Of a stretch of DNA of 64,000 nucleotides, positions 7,620-16,258 are shown in pieces (positions within the stretch are counted from its first letter, which is position 1; each line of letters opens with the position of its first letter). The translations under genes were made by a program, and so were the position numbers. The DNA is from Streptomyces sp. DT2A-34 (GTDB taxonomy: Bacteria > Actinomycetota > Actinomycetes > Streptomycetales > Streptomycetaceae). The notes below the pieces were generated by a model. That model did no database searches, was not told where the DNA came from, and saw only the letters and a list, made by a program, of their open reading frames with translations. The stretch is from positions 3,762,001 to 3,826,000 of the forward strand of contig NZ_JASTWJ010000001.1 of the NCBI RefSeq assembly GCF_030499515.1, written 5' to 3'.

Positions 7620-9281
7620 ATGAACAGCCCCTCCGTCCCCTTGGATTCGCCCGCACCGGGAACCGTGGACTCACCCCCGCCCGGCGCCTGGGAGGAACTC
7701 GTCACCGCGGCGCTGCTCGGCACGGATCGGCGTACACCCCCGGGCTGCGCGCCGGGCCGGGAGGCGCCGGCGGCGCTGCTGGACGCGGCGGCCGTGGAGA
7801 CCGTACGGCGGCGGGCGGGACTGCGGCCGGCGCGAGCGGCGCAGCGTCCGCAGCCGGCCCCCGAGGACCCGCGGCCGGAGCTGCCCCCGGCGGCGGCCCG
7901 CAGGCTGGCGATGCTGCTGGCCGACCGCCCCGGCGTGGCGGGCGGCGGCCGCAGAGGCACGGCACCGGACCTCATGGAGCTGCTGCCTCAGTGGCTCGCG
8001 ACGGCGAACGACCGCGGTTTCGCTCCGCCCCCTCAGTCGCTGCCCGCGCTGCTGGACGCGGCGCGGGGGCGTACGGATCTACGGCCGGCGGCGCTGACGT
8101 TCGCGGGCCCGCGGGCGGTGTGGCTGGCCCGGCTGAACCCGGACTGGCGGTTCGCCCTGCGTGCGGCACCCGGCCGGGGCGCGGCACTGCCGCACCTCGA
8201 GGACTCGGCCAGGATCCAACAGCTTTGGCAGGAGGGGTTGTTCGCCGAGCGGGTCTCCCTTCTCTCCGCGATACGCGCCCGTGAGCCCGCCGCCGCCCGC
8301 GAGCTGCTGACCGCGACGTGGGCCACGGAGCGGGCCGAGGACCGGCTGATGTTCCTCGACTCGCTGCGGACCGGGCTGGGCCCGCAGGACGAGCCGTTCC
8401 TGGAGCAGGCGCTGACCGACCGGAGCCGCAATGTCCGGGCGACGGCAGCCGAGTTGCTCTCGGCACTGCCGGGTTCGGCGCTCGCCGCGCGGATGGCGGT
8501 GCGCGCCGGGGCGTGCGTGGCGGTGGACCACACGGGACAGACGCCGGCGATCAGTGTCGAGGCGCCGCACGAGTGCGACGCGGGCATGGAGCGCGACGGA
8601 GTCGTGGCCAAGGCTCCGTCCGGACGGGGTGAACGGTCCTGGTGGTTCGGCCAGTTGGTGGAGGCAGCACCGCTCAGCACGTGGCCGGGGCGGCTCGGGG
8701 GGCGTACGCCCCAGGAGATCGTGGCGCTGCCGGTGACGGACGACTGGCAGGGCGAGCTGCACGCCGCGTGGTGCCGGGCGGCGGTACGGCAGCGGGACGG
8801 CGAGTGGGCGAGGGCGCTGCTCGGGTCGCCCTCGGCTCCCGAAGCGGGCGGACCGGGAGCGGTGTCCTTGGCGGAGCGGGCGAAGCTCCTCGGCACGCTG
8901 GGCTCCGCCGAGCGTGCCGAGTGGGTCGCCGGGTTCATCGCGACGCACGGCCTGTCCGAGGCGTTTCAGCTGCTCGGGGTGTGTGCGGTGCCGTGGGCCG
9001 CGCCGCTCGGGCGGGCGGTGGTCGACGCGCTCAACATCGCGCGGGACGCGGGGAGTTATCCATGGAGTTTCAGTGGTGTGATGGGCCTGGCCGAGCGCTG
9101 CCTCGATCCGGCCGAGGCAAGCCGCCTCGACGGTCTGCAGGCGGTGCCGGACGAGTCGGAGGACGCGTCACCGGGGGCCGGGGGGTACTGGGCGGAGGCG
9201 TTTCAGCGGCTGGCCACGACGTTGCGGCTGCGGGCGGCCATGATCGAGGAGCTGGAACCACTCGGCCCGTCCGGCGCTTGA
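7620..9281 (+). CDS. DUF5691 family protein
   Basis: A 553-residue cytoplasmic protein with no recognisable catalytic motif. It is rich in Ala/Leu/Arg helices in repeats reminiscent of HEAT-like scaffolds (for example 220-300, with SALPGSALAARM). I recall this family as a regular neighbour of SWIM, MoxR, DUF5682 and VWA genes, so a scaffold role in the same complex is an inference. The ATG at 7620 has AGGAAGGAA just upstream. The last codons and the TGA are formed by a dispersed Streptomyces repeat (9264-9291), so the extreme C-terminus may have been altered by it. Confidence 0.8.
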   Translation: MNSPSVPLDSPAPGTVDSPPPGAWEELVTAALLGTDRRTPPGCAPGREAPAALLDAAAVETVRRRAGLRPARAAQRPQPAPEDPRPELPPAAARRLAMLLADRPGVAGGGRRGTAPDLMELLPQWLATANDRGFAPPPQSLPALLDAARGRTDLRPAALTFAGPRAVWLARLNPDWRFALRAAPGRGAALPHLEDSARIQQLWQEGLFAERVSLLSAIRAREPAAARELLTATWATERAEDRLMFLDSLRTGLGPQDEPFLEQALTDRSRNVRATAAELLSALPGSALAARMAVRAGACVAVDHTGQTPAISVEAPHECDAGMERDGVVAKAPSGRGERSWWFGQLVEAAPLSTWPGRLGGRTPQEIVALPVTDDWQGELHAAWCRAAVRQRDGEWARALLGSPSAPEAGGPGAVSLAERAKLLGTLGSAERAEWVAGFIATHGLSEAFQLLGVCAVPWAAPLGRAVVDALNIARDAGSYPWSFSGVMGLAERCLDPAEASRLDGLQAVPDESEDASPGAGGYWAEAFQRLATTLRLRAAMIEELEPLGPSGA

Positions 9282-9330
9282 GGACGAGGCCGGTTCAGGG
9301 CCGAAGCGGGGGTCCGGGGGCAGCGGCCCT
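9264..9330. repeat. dispersed Streptomyces intergenic repeat overlapping a stop codon
   Basis: The core GTCCGGCGCTTGAGGACGAG (9269-9288), flanked by GGCCC and GCC, is a sequence I recognise as recurring at gene ends in many Streptomyces genomes. It is followed by a G-rich tail (GGGGGTCCGGGGGC). It supplies the last codons and TGA of the DUF5691 gene. Its function is unknown; a role near transcript ends is possible. Confidence 0.5.
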
Positions 9331-9370
9331 CAGGGACAGTCACCCCCACCTGCCCGCAGCGGAAGTCGGC

Positions 9371-9793
9371 TCAACCGCCGGAGGCAGCCGGCTGACGTAC
9401 GTTCGCCCGCACCCAGTCCACGATCGACTGCGTCGTGGCCCCGGGCGTGAAGATCTCCGCGACGCCCTTCTCCTTCAGCGGGGCGATGTCCGCCTCGGGG
9501 ATGATCCCGCCGCCGAAGACCAGAATGTCCTCCGCGTCGCGCTCCTTGAGGAGTTCGATCACGGCGGCGAAGAGGGTGTTGTGGGCACCGGAGAGGATGG
9601 ACAGGCCGATCGCGTCGGCGTCCTCCTGGATCGCGGTGTCGACGATCTGCTCGGGAGTCTGGTGAAGGCCGGTGTAGATGACCTCCATACCGGCGTCGCG
9701 CAGTGCCCGCGCGATGACCTTGGCCCCCCGATCGTGGCCGTCGAGTCCCGGCTTGGCCACCACCACGCGGATCGGACCGGCTGCCACACCCAT
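9371..9793 (-). CDS. icmB: B12-binding small subunit of isobutyryl-CoA mutase
   Basis: A 140-residue stand-alone cobalamin-binding domain. The B12 signature DGHDRG (D-x-H-x-x-G) is near residues 18-23, with the later GLSILSGAH and FGGG elements typical of Rossmann-like B12 domains. The sequence closely resembles the IcmB small subunit I recall from S. cinnamonensis and S. coelicolor. It pairs with a separately encoded large subunit to interconvert isobutyryl-CoA and n-butyryl-CoA, linking valine breakdown to fatty acid and polyketide precursors. No large-subunit gene is in the window. The ATG at 9793 is preferred because GGAGG lies five bases upstream; an ATG at 9805 is in frame. Confidence 0.88.
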   Translation of the reverse strand: MGVAAGPIRVVVAKPGLDGHDRGAKVIARALRDAGMEVIYTGLHQTPEQIVDTAIQEDADAIGLSILSGAHNTLFAAVIELLKERDAEDILVFGGGIIPEADIAPLKEKGVAEIFTPGATTQSIVDWVRANVRQPAASGG

Positions 9794-10440
9794 CACTGCC
9801 TCCATGAAGCGACTACATCCATCCGTACCGACAAGTACCGCTCATCTATGAGTTATGCCGCACAGGCGGCACATCCCATACATGGTGCGCGTATGGCACT
9901 TTTCCGCTGCTCACCGCATCGGACGCGCCACCACGGTACGGACGCCCCGGGCCACGCTGCCCGAAGAAGTGAACGAACGTTATCTCCAGCATCCCGCAAC
10001 CGGCAGTTTCGCGGTGCAGACCGAGGGGGAAATCACACGGTGGGACACGTTCGCCGCGCACCGTTCCACATCTCTGCGGCACACGGGCCGCAGCAGCTTG
10101 CGGTACCCGCGTCGCAGCGGAACCACGCGCAACGGGAGCCGCAACGAGGTCGCCGCACCACCGCGCCGCAGACCGCGCGCCGTGGCGGCGCGGCGCATCG
10201 ACGGTCGCACGAAGGGCACGCAGGGCAGGCAAGGCACGACAGCGGGGGACCTCGTCGTCACACCGGCAGGGAGCCCCGCCAGGTCTTCGGCGCACCCTGG
10301 CCGACAGGACTGGCTCACGCCACGCGCCTCGCTCACCCCCCGCGCTCTCCTCATGCCCCGCCGGCCACCTCCGCCGCGACTTCCCACGAGGGCACACGGG
10401 GGCCGAAACCGTCCTCCTGCGTGCCGCAAGGAGGTCGGCC
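9794..10440. other. intergenic region between icmB and the lipase
   Basis: About 650 bp without a convincing gene. Open frames exist on both strands but have the biased composition of shadows and no ribosome-binding sites. It presumably holds the divergent promoters of icmB and the lipase. A small hairpin TGCCGC/GCGGCA is near 9853-9868. The lipase ATG at 10441 has a strong AAGGAGG nearby. Confidence 0.4.
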
Positions 10441-11300
10441 ATGAAGGTCACCGGGGCAGCACTCCCCTTTCTACCGCTCTGTCAGCGCCTGCTCCCGAGC
10501 AGACTCGCCGGCCTCTCCCTGACCCTGCTGAAGGCGACCGCACTGGAGATCGCGATCCTCGCCGGACACCTGCTCCTGTACCCCTCCGGCATCACCCAGG
10601 AGCGCCGGACCACCCCCGCACTCCCCCCACAGGACACCGCCCAGCTGCCGACGGAGACCAAACCCCCCGTCGTCCTGCTGCACGGCTTCATAGACAACCG
10701 CTCGGTCTTCGTCCTGCTGCGCCGCAGCCTCGCCCAGCACGGCAGGCACCAGGTCGAGTCGCTCAACTACTCCCCCCGACCTGCGACATCCGCATCGCCG
10801 CCGAACTGCTCGGCCGGCATATAGAGGGGATCTGCGAGCGCACCGGCAGCAGGCAGGTCGACATCGTCGGGCACAGCCTCGGCGGGCTGATAGCGCGTTA
10901 CTACGTGCAGTGTCTCGGCGGCGACCTCAGGGTCCGCACGCTCGTCACGCTCGGCACGCCGCACTCCGGCACCCGCGTCGCCCCCCTGGCGAACGCGCAT
11001 CCCATCGTGCGTCAGATGCGCCCCGGCTCACCGGTCCTCGAGGAACTGGCCAGGCCCGCGCCCGGCTGCCGTACCCACTTCGTGAGCTTCTGGAGCGATC
11101 TCGACCATCTGATGGACCCGCTGGAGACTGCCTGCATCGACCACCCGGACCTGATGGCGCAGAACGTCCGCGTGACCGGCATCGGCCACCTCGCCCTGCC
11201 CGTGCACCCCGCCGTGGCGACCGGGATACGGCAGGCCCTCGACACCGCACGGACAGGAGCGGAAACCGCGGCACAGGCCGACGGCCTGACAGTGGCGTGA
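10441..11300 (+). pseudogene. esterase/lipase, interrupted by a single-base frameshift
   Basis: An alpha/beta-hydrolase of the Streptomyces triacylglycerol lipase type. The first reading frame (10441-10824) has an N-terminal hydrophobic segment and the oxyanion HG motif (VVLLHGF). The second part, in another frame, continues with CDIRIAAELLG, the nucleophile elbow GHSLGG, and the C-terminal GIGHLALP carrying the catalytic His. Joining the two needs one base added near 10777, where the read is TCCCCCCGACC. A seventh C would restore ...NYSPPTCDI. Either the gene is broken or the C run was miscounted. The ATG at 10441 follows AAGGAGG. Confidence 0.75.
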
Positions 11301-11581
11301 CCGCCACCCCTCAACAGCTCCCACGACACAGCTCCCGCGCCGACCTCGACAGCAGCCCTCAACACCCGACTCACACTCGGCTCACAGACTCAGAACAGCA
11401 CACCGACATCGAACAATCTTCGAACACAAGGCCAACTCGCGCCCACAGTCCGCCAAAACACGGCCGAATGCCCGTTTCCTTCAGGCGCGAAACCTGCCGA
11501 AGATTGTCGTGCCCGCGTACCGCCGGGTACAGTCGCCGCACTGCTCTGGCAGCCCCTGTTGTCGAGGCGAGAGAGAAGTTG

Positions 11582-13129
11582 GTGAACGATCGTCACCCGT
11601 CGGGGACCATGACCTCCCCGGCTACGGCTTCCGATGCCGCCTCGGCGCACTACGCGTCGTACGGCGCCCAGGAAGCCCACTACGGTGACTCCACCAGCTA
11701 CGGCGCCTACGACGCCACTCAATTCAGCGCCGCCGGCCACGCCCACGCCGCCCCGACCTTCGACGCGGACCCCCTGTTCGGCAGCCTTCCCGGCGAGAAC
11801 ACGGGCGCGTACGACACCACACAGTGGTCCACGGGCAACCACCAGACCGTGAACTACGACGCCTACGCGACCCAGCACCACGCCGCCTACGACACCGGCA
11901 CGTACGACGCCACGGCGTGGACGGCCGAACACGAGCGGCTCGCCTTCGTCCCGCAGCAGGCCACCGGCCACGACACATCCGGTCACTGGGACGCGAGCAG
12001 TTGGCTCCAGCCCGACCAGTCCGGCGCCCCGGCCGACCAGACCCAGCAGTGGGAATGGGGCACGCAGGCCTTCGACACCGGGGCGTACGACGCCACGCAG
12101 TGGAACTCCGACGGCGGCACCGGCACCACCGCGCAGGCAGCCGACGAGTACGAGCAGTCAGCAGAATCCTTCGATCAACAGGCGACCGCGCACTTCGAGC
12201 AGATCGACCACGCCGCCCCCACGACGTACGACGACCCCGCCGCGTACGACGACCCCGCCGCGTACGACGACCCCGCCCAGCACGACGCCGAGTTGAGCGC
12301 CACCGGCGATCTCCCCGCCGCGGCCCCGCTCCTCGACGGCCAGGAGGAGTCCACTCCGGCCCCCTCCCCACGCGCCGCCTCCCGCAGCGGCTCCCGCTCC
12401 CGCCGCCGTACACCCCCCAAGCGCTCCGCTCTGCTGACGGTCGCCGTGCCCTCGGCGTGTGTGATGGGCGTCGCGGGGATCGCCGCCGCCTCCGTCGGCA
12501 CCCTGACGACCGACGACAAGGACACGGCGACGACGGCGTCGGACGGCCAGGCCGTGAAGCCGTCCACCGCGAACAACAAGTTGGACACCCAGCTCGAGAA
12601 CCTCTCCGCCGGCGCCGACGACTTCGCCGACCGGGCCAGCCGTACGCAGGAGCGCATCGACCTGAAGGCGCAGCAGGCGGCCGAGAAGAAGAAGGCGGCG
12701 GAGGAGGCGGCCCGCAAGGAGCGGCTGCGCCCCAAGTTCGCCCTTCCGGTGGCGCAGCACGGCCTCAGCGCCTACTACGGCCAGGCCGGCATCAACTGGA
12801 TGTCCGTGCACACCGGCATCGACTTCCCCGTCTCGTACGGCACGACGGTGATGTCCGCGACCGACGGCACTGTCCGGACGCAGTGGAACAGCGCCTACGG
12901 CAACATGATGATCGTGACCGCGAAAGACGGCACGGAGACGTGGTACTGCCACCTCTCCAGCTACCGTGTCGCCTCCGGTACGACGGTGAAGGCCGGCGAC
13001 CCGATCGCGTACTCCGGCAACTCCGGCAACTCGACCGGCCCGCACCTGCACTTCGAGGTACGGCCGGGTGGCAGCTCGGCCATAGACCCGCTTCCCTGGC
13101 TGCGCAGCCACGGACTCGACCCGTCGTAA
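11582..13129 (+). CDS. M23 family metallopeptidase, membrane-anchored wall hydrolase
   Basis: A 515-residue protein with a GTG start at 11582. Residues 1-270 are a low-complexity cytoplasmic region with many DxxAYD/YDATQW-like repeats (Tyr, Asp, Ala, Thr, Gln). A basic stretch and a transmembrane segment follow near 281-305, then a coiled coil rich in Lys/Ala/Glu (about 340-385) and a C-terminal LytM/M23 domain. The zinc ligands are seen as HTGIDFP (H410, D414) and HLHFE near the end. Such enzymes cut peptidoglycan cross-links. The long acidic, tyrosine-rich N-terminus is unusual and could be a phosphorylation or partner-binding tail. A strong terminator follows. Confidence 0.88.
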   Translation: MNDRHPSGTMTSPATASDAASAHYASYGAQEAHYGDSTSYGAYDATQFSAAGHAHAAPTFDADPLFGSLPGENTGAYDTTQWSTGNHQTVNYDAYATQHHAAYDTGTYDATAWTAEHERLAFVPQQATGHDTSGHWDASSWLQPDQSGAPADQTQQWEWGTQAFDTGAYDATQWNSDGGTGTTAQAADEYEQSAESFDQQATAHFEQIDHAAPTTYDDPAAYDDPAAYDDPAQHDAELSATGDLPAAAPLLDGQEESTPAPSPRAASRSGSRSRRRTPPKRSALLTVAVPSACVMGVAGIAAASVGTLTTDDKDTATTASDGQAVKPSTANNKLDTQLENLSAGADDFADRASRTQERIDLKAQQAAEKKKAAEEAARKERLRPKFALPVAQHGLSAYYGQAGINWMSVHTGIDFPVSYGTTVMSATDGTVRTQWNSAYGNMMIVTAKDGTETWYCHLSSYRVASGTTVKAGDPIAYSGNSGNSTGPHLHFEVRPGGSSAIDPLPWLRSHGLDPS

Positions 13130-13157
13130 GCGGCCCGACGACTTCGACGTCTTCGTT

Positions 13158-13187
13158 GTGCGCCCCCGCTCTGCAGCGGGGGCGCAC
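13158..13187. terminator. bidirectional terminator between M23 peptidase and pcrA
   Basis: A perfect 13-bp inverted repeat (GTGCGCCCCCGCT and its complement) with the 4-base loop CTGC sits between the two convergent genes. Confidence 0.85.
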
Positions 13188-13198
13188 ACTTGTCACTG

Positions 13199-15685
13199 CT
13201 AGAGCTTCTCCACCGGCGCGTACCGCAACAGCAACCGCTTCGGCTTGGTGTCCCCGAAGTCGATCGTCGCCTCGGCGTTCCCACCCGTGCCCTTGACCGC
13301 CATCACGGTGCCGAGCCCGAACTGGTCGTGCGTGACCCGGTCCCCGACCGCCAGCTGGGCGACCGGCTTCTCCGAGGTACGGCGCGTGGCGAAACCGGAC
13401 GCGCCCGAGGCCGCGGAGCGCGAACGGGACGAGGACAGCGAGGCAGCCACACCGGACGCCGGGCCGGAGGAAACCGGCGCGGACGCGCCCGTGCGCTTCC
13501 AGTCCACGTGCTGCGCCGGGATCTCCTCCAGGAAGCGGGACGGCGGGTTGTACGACGGCTGCCCCCACGCGCTCCGCATCGACGACCTGGTCAGATAAAG
13601 CCGTTCACGCGCGCGCGTGATGCCCACGTAGGCGAGCCGCCGTTCCTCCTCCAGCTCCTTGGTCTGGCCTAGGGCACGCATGTGCGGGAAGACGCCGTCC
13701 TCCATGCCGGTGAGGAAGACGACCGGGAACTCCAGGCCCTTGGCGGTGTGCAGGGTCATCAGGGTGATGACGCCGGAGCCGTCCTCGTCCTCATCGGGAA
13801 TCTGGTCGGAGTCGGCGACCAGGGCAACCCGCTCCAGGAAGGCGGCGAGCCCACCGGACGCCTCCCCTTCCTCCGACTCCTGCTCGAACTCCAGCGCCAC
13901 AGCGGCAAGTTCCTGGAGGTTCTCGATCCGGGTCTCGTCCTGCGGGTCGGTGGAAGCCTGCAACTCGGCGAGGTAGCCGGTGCGTTCGAGCACCGCCTCC
14001 AGGATGGTCGCCGGTCCCGCGCCGGACTCGACGATCGTACGGAGCTCCTCCATCAGCGTGTTGAACCGCTTGACGGCGTTGGTCGACCGCGCGGCCATGC
14101 CGTACGCCTCGTCCACGCGCCGCAGCGCCTGCGGAAAGCTGATCTTCTCCCTCTGCGAAAGGGCGTCGATCATGGCCTCGGCACGGTCACCGATGCCCCG
14201 CTTGGGCACGTTCAGAATCCGCCGCAGCGGCACGGAGTCCTCGGGATTGGCCAGCACCCGCAGGTAGGCCAGGACGTCCCGGACCTCCTTGCGCTCGTAG
14301 AAGCGGACCCCGCCGACGACCTTGTACGGCAGGCCGACGCGGATGAAGACCTCTTCGAAGACACGGGACTGGGCGTTCGTACGGTAGAAGACGGCGACAT
14401 CGCCGGCCTTCGCGTCCCTCGCATCGGTCAGTCGGTCTATCTCCTCGGCGACGAACTGTGCCTCGTCGTGCTCGGTGTCGGCGACATAGCCGGTGATGCG
14501 CGCGCCCGCGCCCGCGTTGGTCCACAGGTTCTTGGGACGGCGCGACTCGTTGCGCTCGATGACCGCGTTGGCGGCGGTCAGGATCGTCTGCGTGGAACGG
14601 TAGTTCTGCTCCAGCAGGATGGTCGTCGCGTCCGGGTAGTCCTCCTCGAACTGGAGGATGTTGCGGATGGTCGCGCCGCGGAAGGCGTAGATCGACTGGT
14701 CGGCGTCACCCACCACACACAGCTCGGCGGGCGGGATGTCGTCCTCGCTGGGCGGTACGTCGACCGGGTGCTCGCTGGTCCCGACGAGCTCGCGCACAAG
14801 GGCGTACTGCGCGTGGTTGGTGTCCTGGTACTCGTCCACCAGCACATGGCGGAAGCGACGGCGGTAGTGCTCGGCGACGTCCGGGAAGGCGCGCAGCAGG
14901 TTGACCGTCGTCATGATCAGGTCGTCGAAGTCGAGGGCGTTGGCCTCCCGCAACCGCGACTGGTACATGGCGTAGGCCTGGGCGAGGGTCTTCTCGAAGC
15001 CGTCCGTCGCCTGAGCGGCGAAGTCCTCCTCGTCGATCAGCTCGTTCTTCAGATTGCTGATCTTGGCGCTGAAGGACTTGGGCGGAAACCTCTTCGGGTC
15101 AAGATCCAGGTCCCGGCAGACGAGCGCCATGAGCCGCTTGCTGTCGGCGGCGTCGTAGATCGAGAAAGAAGACGTGAACCCGAGCTTCTTGCTCTCCCTG
15201 CGCAGGATGCGCACGCACGCACTGTGGAAGGTCATCACCCACATCGCGTTCGCACGCGGGCCGACGAGCTGCTCGACGCGCTCCTTCATCTCGCCCGCGG
15301 CCTTGTTGGTGAAGGTGATCGCGAGGATCTGCCCCGGGTGCACGTTCCGCTCGGCGAGCAGGTGGGCGATGCGGTGGGTGAGCACCCGCGTCTTGCCGGA
15401 CCCGGCGCCGGCCACGATGAGCAGCGGGCCGCCGGAGTGGACGACGGCCGCACGCTGGTTCTCGTTCAGCCCCTCCAGCAGCGCGGCCGCGTCGATGGCA
15501 GGGCGCGGGGCGCCGTCGCGGTAGTAGGCGTCCCGGTCCGGAGGCACGTCGAACTTCCCGCCGAACAGATCGTCCGGAACCGGCTCCGGAGTGTGATCGT
15601 CCTCGGGCGGCGGCGGGAGTTCTTCCTCGTGGCCGCGTGGGGCCTGGAGGTCTGCCAGGAAGCTGTCGTCAAAGAGGCTGCTCAT
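13199..15685 (-). CDS. pcrA: ATP-dependent DNA helicase PcrA/UvrD
   Basis: An 828-residue superfamily 1A helicase. Motif I GAGSGKTR is near residue 112, motif Ia TFTNKAAGEMKERV follows, motif II reads VDEYQDTN, motif III GDADQSIYAFRGA, motif IV LEQNYRST, motif V TAKGLEFPVVFL and motif VI VGITRARERL. A C-terminal region of the PcrA type ends with the basic tail typical of Gram-positive PcrA. It acts in nucleotide-excision and mismatch repair and removes RecA and RNA polymerase from DNA. The ATG at 15685 is preceded by GGAGAG. A damage-type promoter motif stands immediately upstream (15695-15717). Confidence 0.95.
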   Translation of the reverse strand: MSSLFDDSFLADLQAPRGHEEELPPPPEDDHTPEPVPDDLFGGKFDVPPDRDAYYRDGAPRPAIDAAALLEGLNENQRAAVVHSGGPLLIVAGAGSGKTRVLTHRIAHLLAERNVHPGQILAITFTNKAAGEMKERVEQLVGPRANAMWVMTFHSACVRILRRESKKLGFTSSFSIYDAADSKRLMALVCRDLDLDPKRFPPKSFSAKISNLKNELIDEEDFAAQATDGFEKTLAQAYAMYQSRLREANALDFDDLIMTTVNLLRAFPDVAEHYRRRFRHVLVDEYQDTNHAQYALVRELVGTSEHPVDVPPSEDDIPPAELCVVGDADQSIYAFRGATIRNILQFEEDYPDATTILLEQNYRSTQTILTAANAVIERNESRRPKNLWTNAGAGARITGYVADTEHDEAQFVAEEIDRLTDARDAKAGDVAVFYRTNAQSRVFEEVFIRVGLPYKVVGGVRFYERKEVRDVLAYLRVLANPEDSVPLRRILNVPKRGIGDRAEAMIDALSQREKISFPQALRRVDEAYGMAARSTNAVKRFNTLMEELRTIVESGAGPATILEAVLERTGYLAELQASTDPQDETRIENLQELAAVALEFEQESEEGEASGGLAAFLERVALVADSDQIPDEDEDGSGVITLMTLHTAKGLEFPVVFLTGMEDGVFPHMRALGQTKELEEERRLAYVGITRARERLYLTRSSMRSAWGQPSYNPPSRFLEEIPAQHVDWKRTGASAPVSSGPASGVAASLSSSRSRSAASGASGFATRRTSEKPVAQLAVGDRVTHDQFGLGTVMAVKGTGGNAEATIDFGDTKPKRLLLRYAPVEKL

Positions 15686-15694
15686 CGCTCTCCG

Positions 15695-15717
15695 AGTCTA
15701 GGGCGCCCCACTGACAG
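15695..15717 (-). promoter_or_regulatory. candidate DNA-damage promoter for pcrA
   Basis: The minus strand reads CTGTCAGTG (complement of 15709-15717), 8 bases, then TAGACT (complement of 15695-15700). This matches the RecA-NDp/PafBC motif except for the first base. The start site would lie near 15688, almost at the ATG. UvrD-type helicases belong to this regulon in mycobacteria as I recall. Confidence 0.6.
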
Positions 15718-16089
15718 CCCGCGGCCACCCCGAGAACATCGCCTGTTTCAAACCCAGATGATCTTCCAGATCCACCCGCCCCCCCGCGCCTCCTCACCCT
15801 GTCCACCCATCCCGTCACGGTCCGCAATCAACCGAAAACCCGCACCCCACCCGCCGCGGATCCCGACACCAGCAAAGCTCAACATCACCCAAAGTCCACA
15901 CCCAACCCAAAGAATCGCAAACAACCCCAAACCCACCCCCACCCGCCACAGTCCGCAACGCCCTGACCCAAGGTCACGAAAATGTATCGGGCATATCGAA
16001 CATCAACCTTCACAGGGGCCACACGAGTTGGCTACCGTGCCGGACAGGCCGTACGACCCCCACCGGCGAACGTCGCCGGGCCGCACGGC
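15718..16089. other. intergenic region upstream of the ydaO riboswitch
   Basis: About 370 bp with no gene that I can support. It is C-rich and A-containing on the plus strand, with lower GC than the neighbours. It must contain the plus-strand promoter of the riboswitch-NlpC/P60 transcript; I could not settle a -35/-10 pair. Confidence 0.35.
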
Positions 16090-16238
16090 CTCCGCCGAGT
16101 CCGGTACGCCGCCGCGCTGCCGGAGCCGGGGACCCACCGAACTTGGGGTGAATCGGCCCGATCCCGCCCAGGGAGAGGCCGTAGGGCAACCCTTCCGGAC
16201 CACCCGCCCGAACCCGACAGCTAACTCGGTAGGCGGAG
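16090..16238 (+). promoter_or_regulatory. c-di-AMP (ydaO/yuaA) riboswitch
   Basis: The aptamer shows the ydaO hallmarks in order: GCCGAGTCCG after the 5' P1 strand, CCGGAGCCGGGGACCCACC, CTTGGGGTGAATC, GTAGGGCAACCCTTCC, and CCCGAACCCGACAGCTAAC. It closes with a P1 helix CTCCGCC (16090-16096) pairing with GGCGGAG (16232-16238). The Shine-Dalgarno GGAAGGAG begins four bases later and the TTG start is at 16259, so control could act on translation or by termination within the leader. In Streptomyces this class controls wall hydrolases such as rpfA; c-di-AMP generally turns expression off. Confidence 0.92.
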
Positions 16239-16258
16239 TACGGAAGGAGTCGCCTCCC

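Noticed and set aside
10771..10781. Programmed frameshift in the lipase
   Set aside because: A C run alone without slippery heptamer or downstream structure is better explained by a miscount or mutation.
13682..16258. Plus-strand frame continuous with the NlpC/P60 gene
   Set aside because: It runs antisense through pcrA and the riboswitch; the true start is TTG 16259 behind GGAAGGAG.
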